DNA of 39,109 nt from Paracoccaceae bacterium (lineage in GTDB: Bacteria > Pseudomonadota > Alphaproteobacteria > Rhodobacterales > Rhodobacteraceae): contig JANSXY010000031.1 in the NCBI GenBank assembly GCA_024742695.1, positions 1 to 39,109 on the forward strand, written 5' to 3'. Both the position numbers and the translations under genes were made by a program. This document shows, piece by piece, positions 39,044 to 39,109 of the stretch (within the stretch, counting starts at the first letter, position 1; every line of letters starts with the position of its first letter). The notes under the pieces were generated by a model. The model had not been told where the DNA came from. It saw nothing but the letters and a program-made list of their open reading frames with translations, and did not search any database.

Positions 39044-39109
39044 GGCCTTCTAGGGGCGTGAGTTCCGATGATGAAGGTGTCAGCTTCGCCGTTTGGCCGG
39101 AAGGTCGAA

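Larger units (their letters stand above)
38700..39109 (+). other. 410-base region, probable leader of an rRNA operon (16S just outside)
   Basis: No protein gene is convincing here. The segment from about 38970 onward (CTCTTTGACATTG, then AAGAGATATGCGGGCGGC, and later GTTTGGCCGGAAGGTC) reads like the sequence that precedes 16S rRNA genes in Rhodobacter/Paracoccus relatives. The conserved 16S start (AGAGTTTGATC) is not reached within the window. Part of the region must also hold the promoter of the minus-strand decarboxylase. Confidence 0.65.

Overview
The window is very GC-rich and densely packed. Abundant TRAP transporters of the TAXI type, sarcosine/dimethylglycine-dehydrogenase-like and BKACE catabolic genes, a fused MaoC-Pta protein and an rRNA leader of the Rhodobacter/Paracoccus style at the right edge all point to an alphaproteobacterium, most likely a marine-type member of the Rhodobacterales. 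No mobile element, tRNA, CRISPR array or broken gene was seen. Taxonomy and family names come from reading motifs; no database search was run.

Layout. 1-1512: the tail of a Pro/Ala-rich protein and two overlapping small genes of unknown function. 1821-8776 (+): two TAXI-TRAP systems in series (binding protein, fused permease, binding protein, DUF1850 protein, fused permease). 8784-13778 (-): an operon of RpiR-type regulator, third TAXI binding protein, third fused permease with a C-terminal extension, and a UspA protein. 13876-18784 (+): a divergent, tightly overlapping catabolic operon of FAD/GcvT demethylase-like oxidoreductase, BKACE, GNAT and class III aminotransferase. A 97-base AT-richer gap with TGAAA/TTTCA dyads separates the two operons. 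The simplest reading is that one regulator controls both uptake and breakdown of an N-methylated or beta-amino compound.

18793-34251: a region centred on acetyl-CoA and acetyl phosphate. It holds a multi-PAS histidine kinase with a degenerate ATP-binding N box (-), a MaoC-Pta fusion and acetate kinase (+), a FixL/FixJ-like pair (-), a four-gene overlapping operon (acyl-CoA synthetase, fused E1 alpha-beta, lipoyl E2, stand-alone acyl carrier protein; -), and a divergent hybrid histidine kinase (+). The ACP translationally coupled to a 2-oxoacid dehydrogenase E1/E2 is the least conventional arrangement in the window.

34255-38699 (-): a metal-dependent amidohydrolase, a PhzS-like FAD monooxygenase, an MTA/SAH-type nucleosidase and a group II PLP decarboxylase. 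38700-39109: a promoter candidate, a boxA-like element and base-paired leader sequence, probably the upstream region of an rRNA operon whose 16S gene starts just beyond the window.
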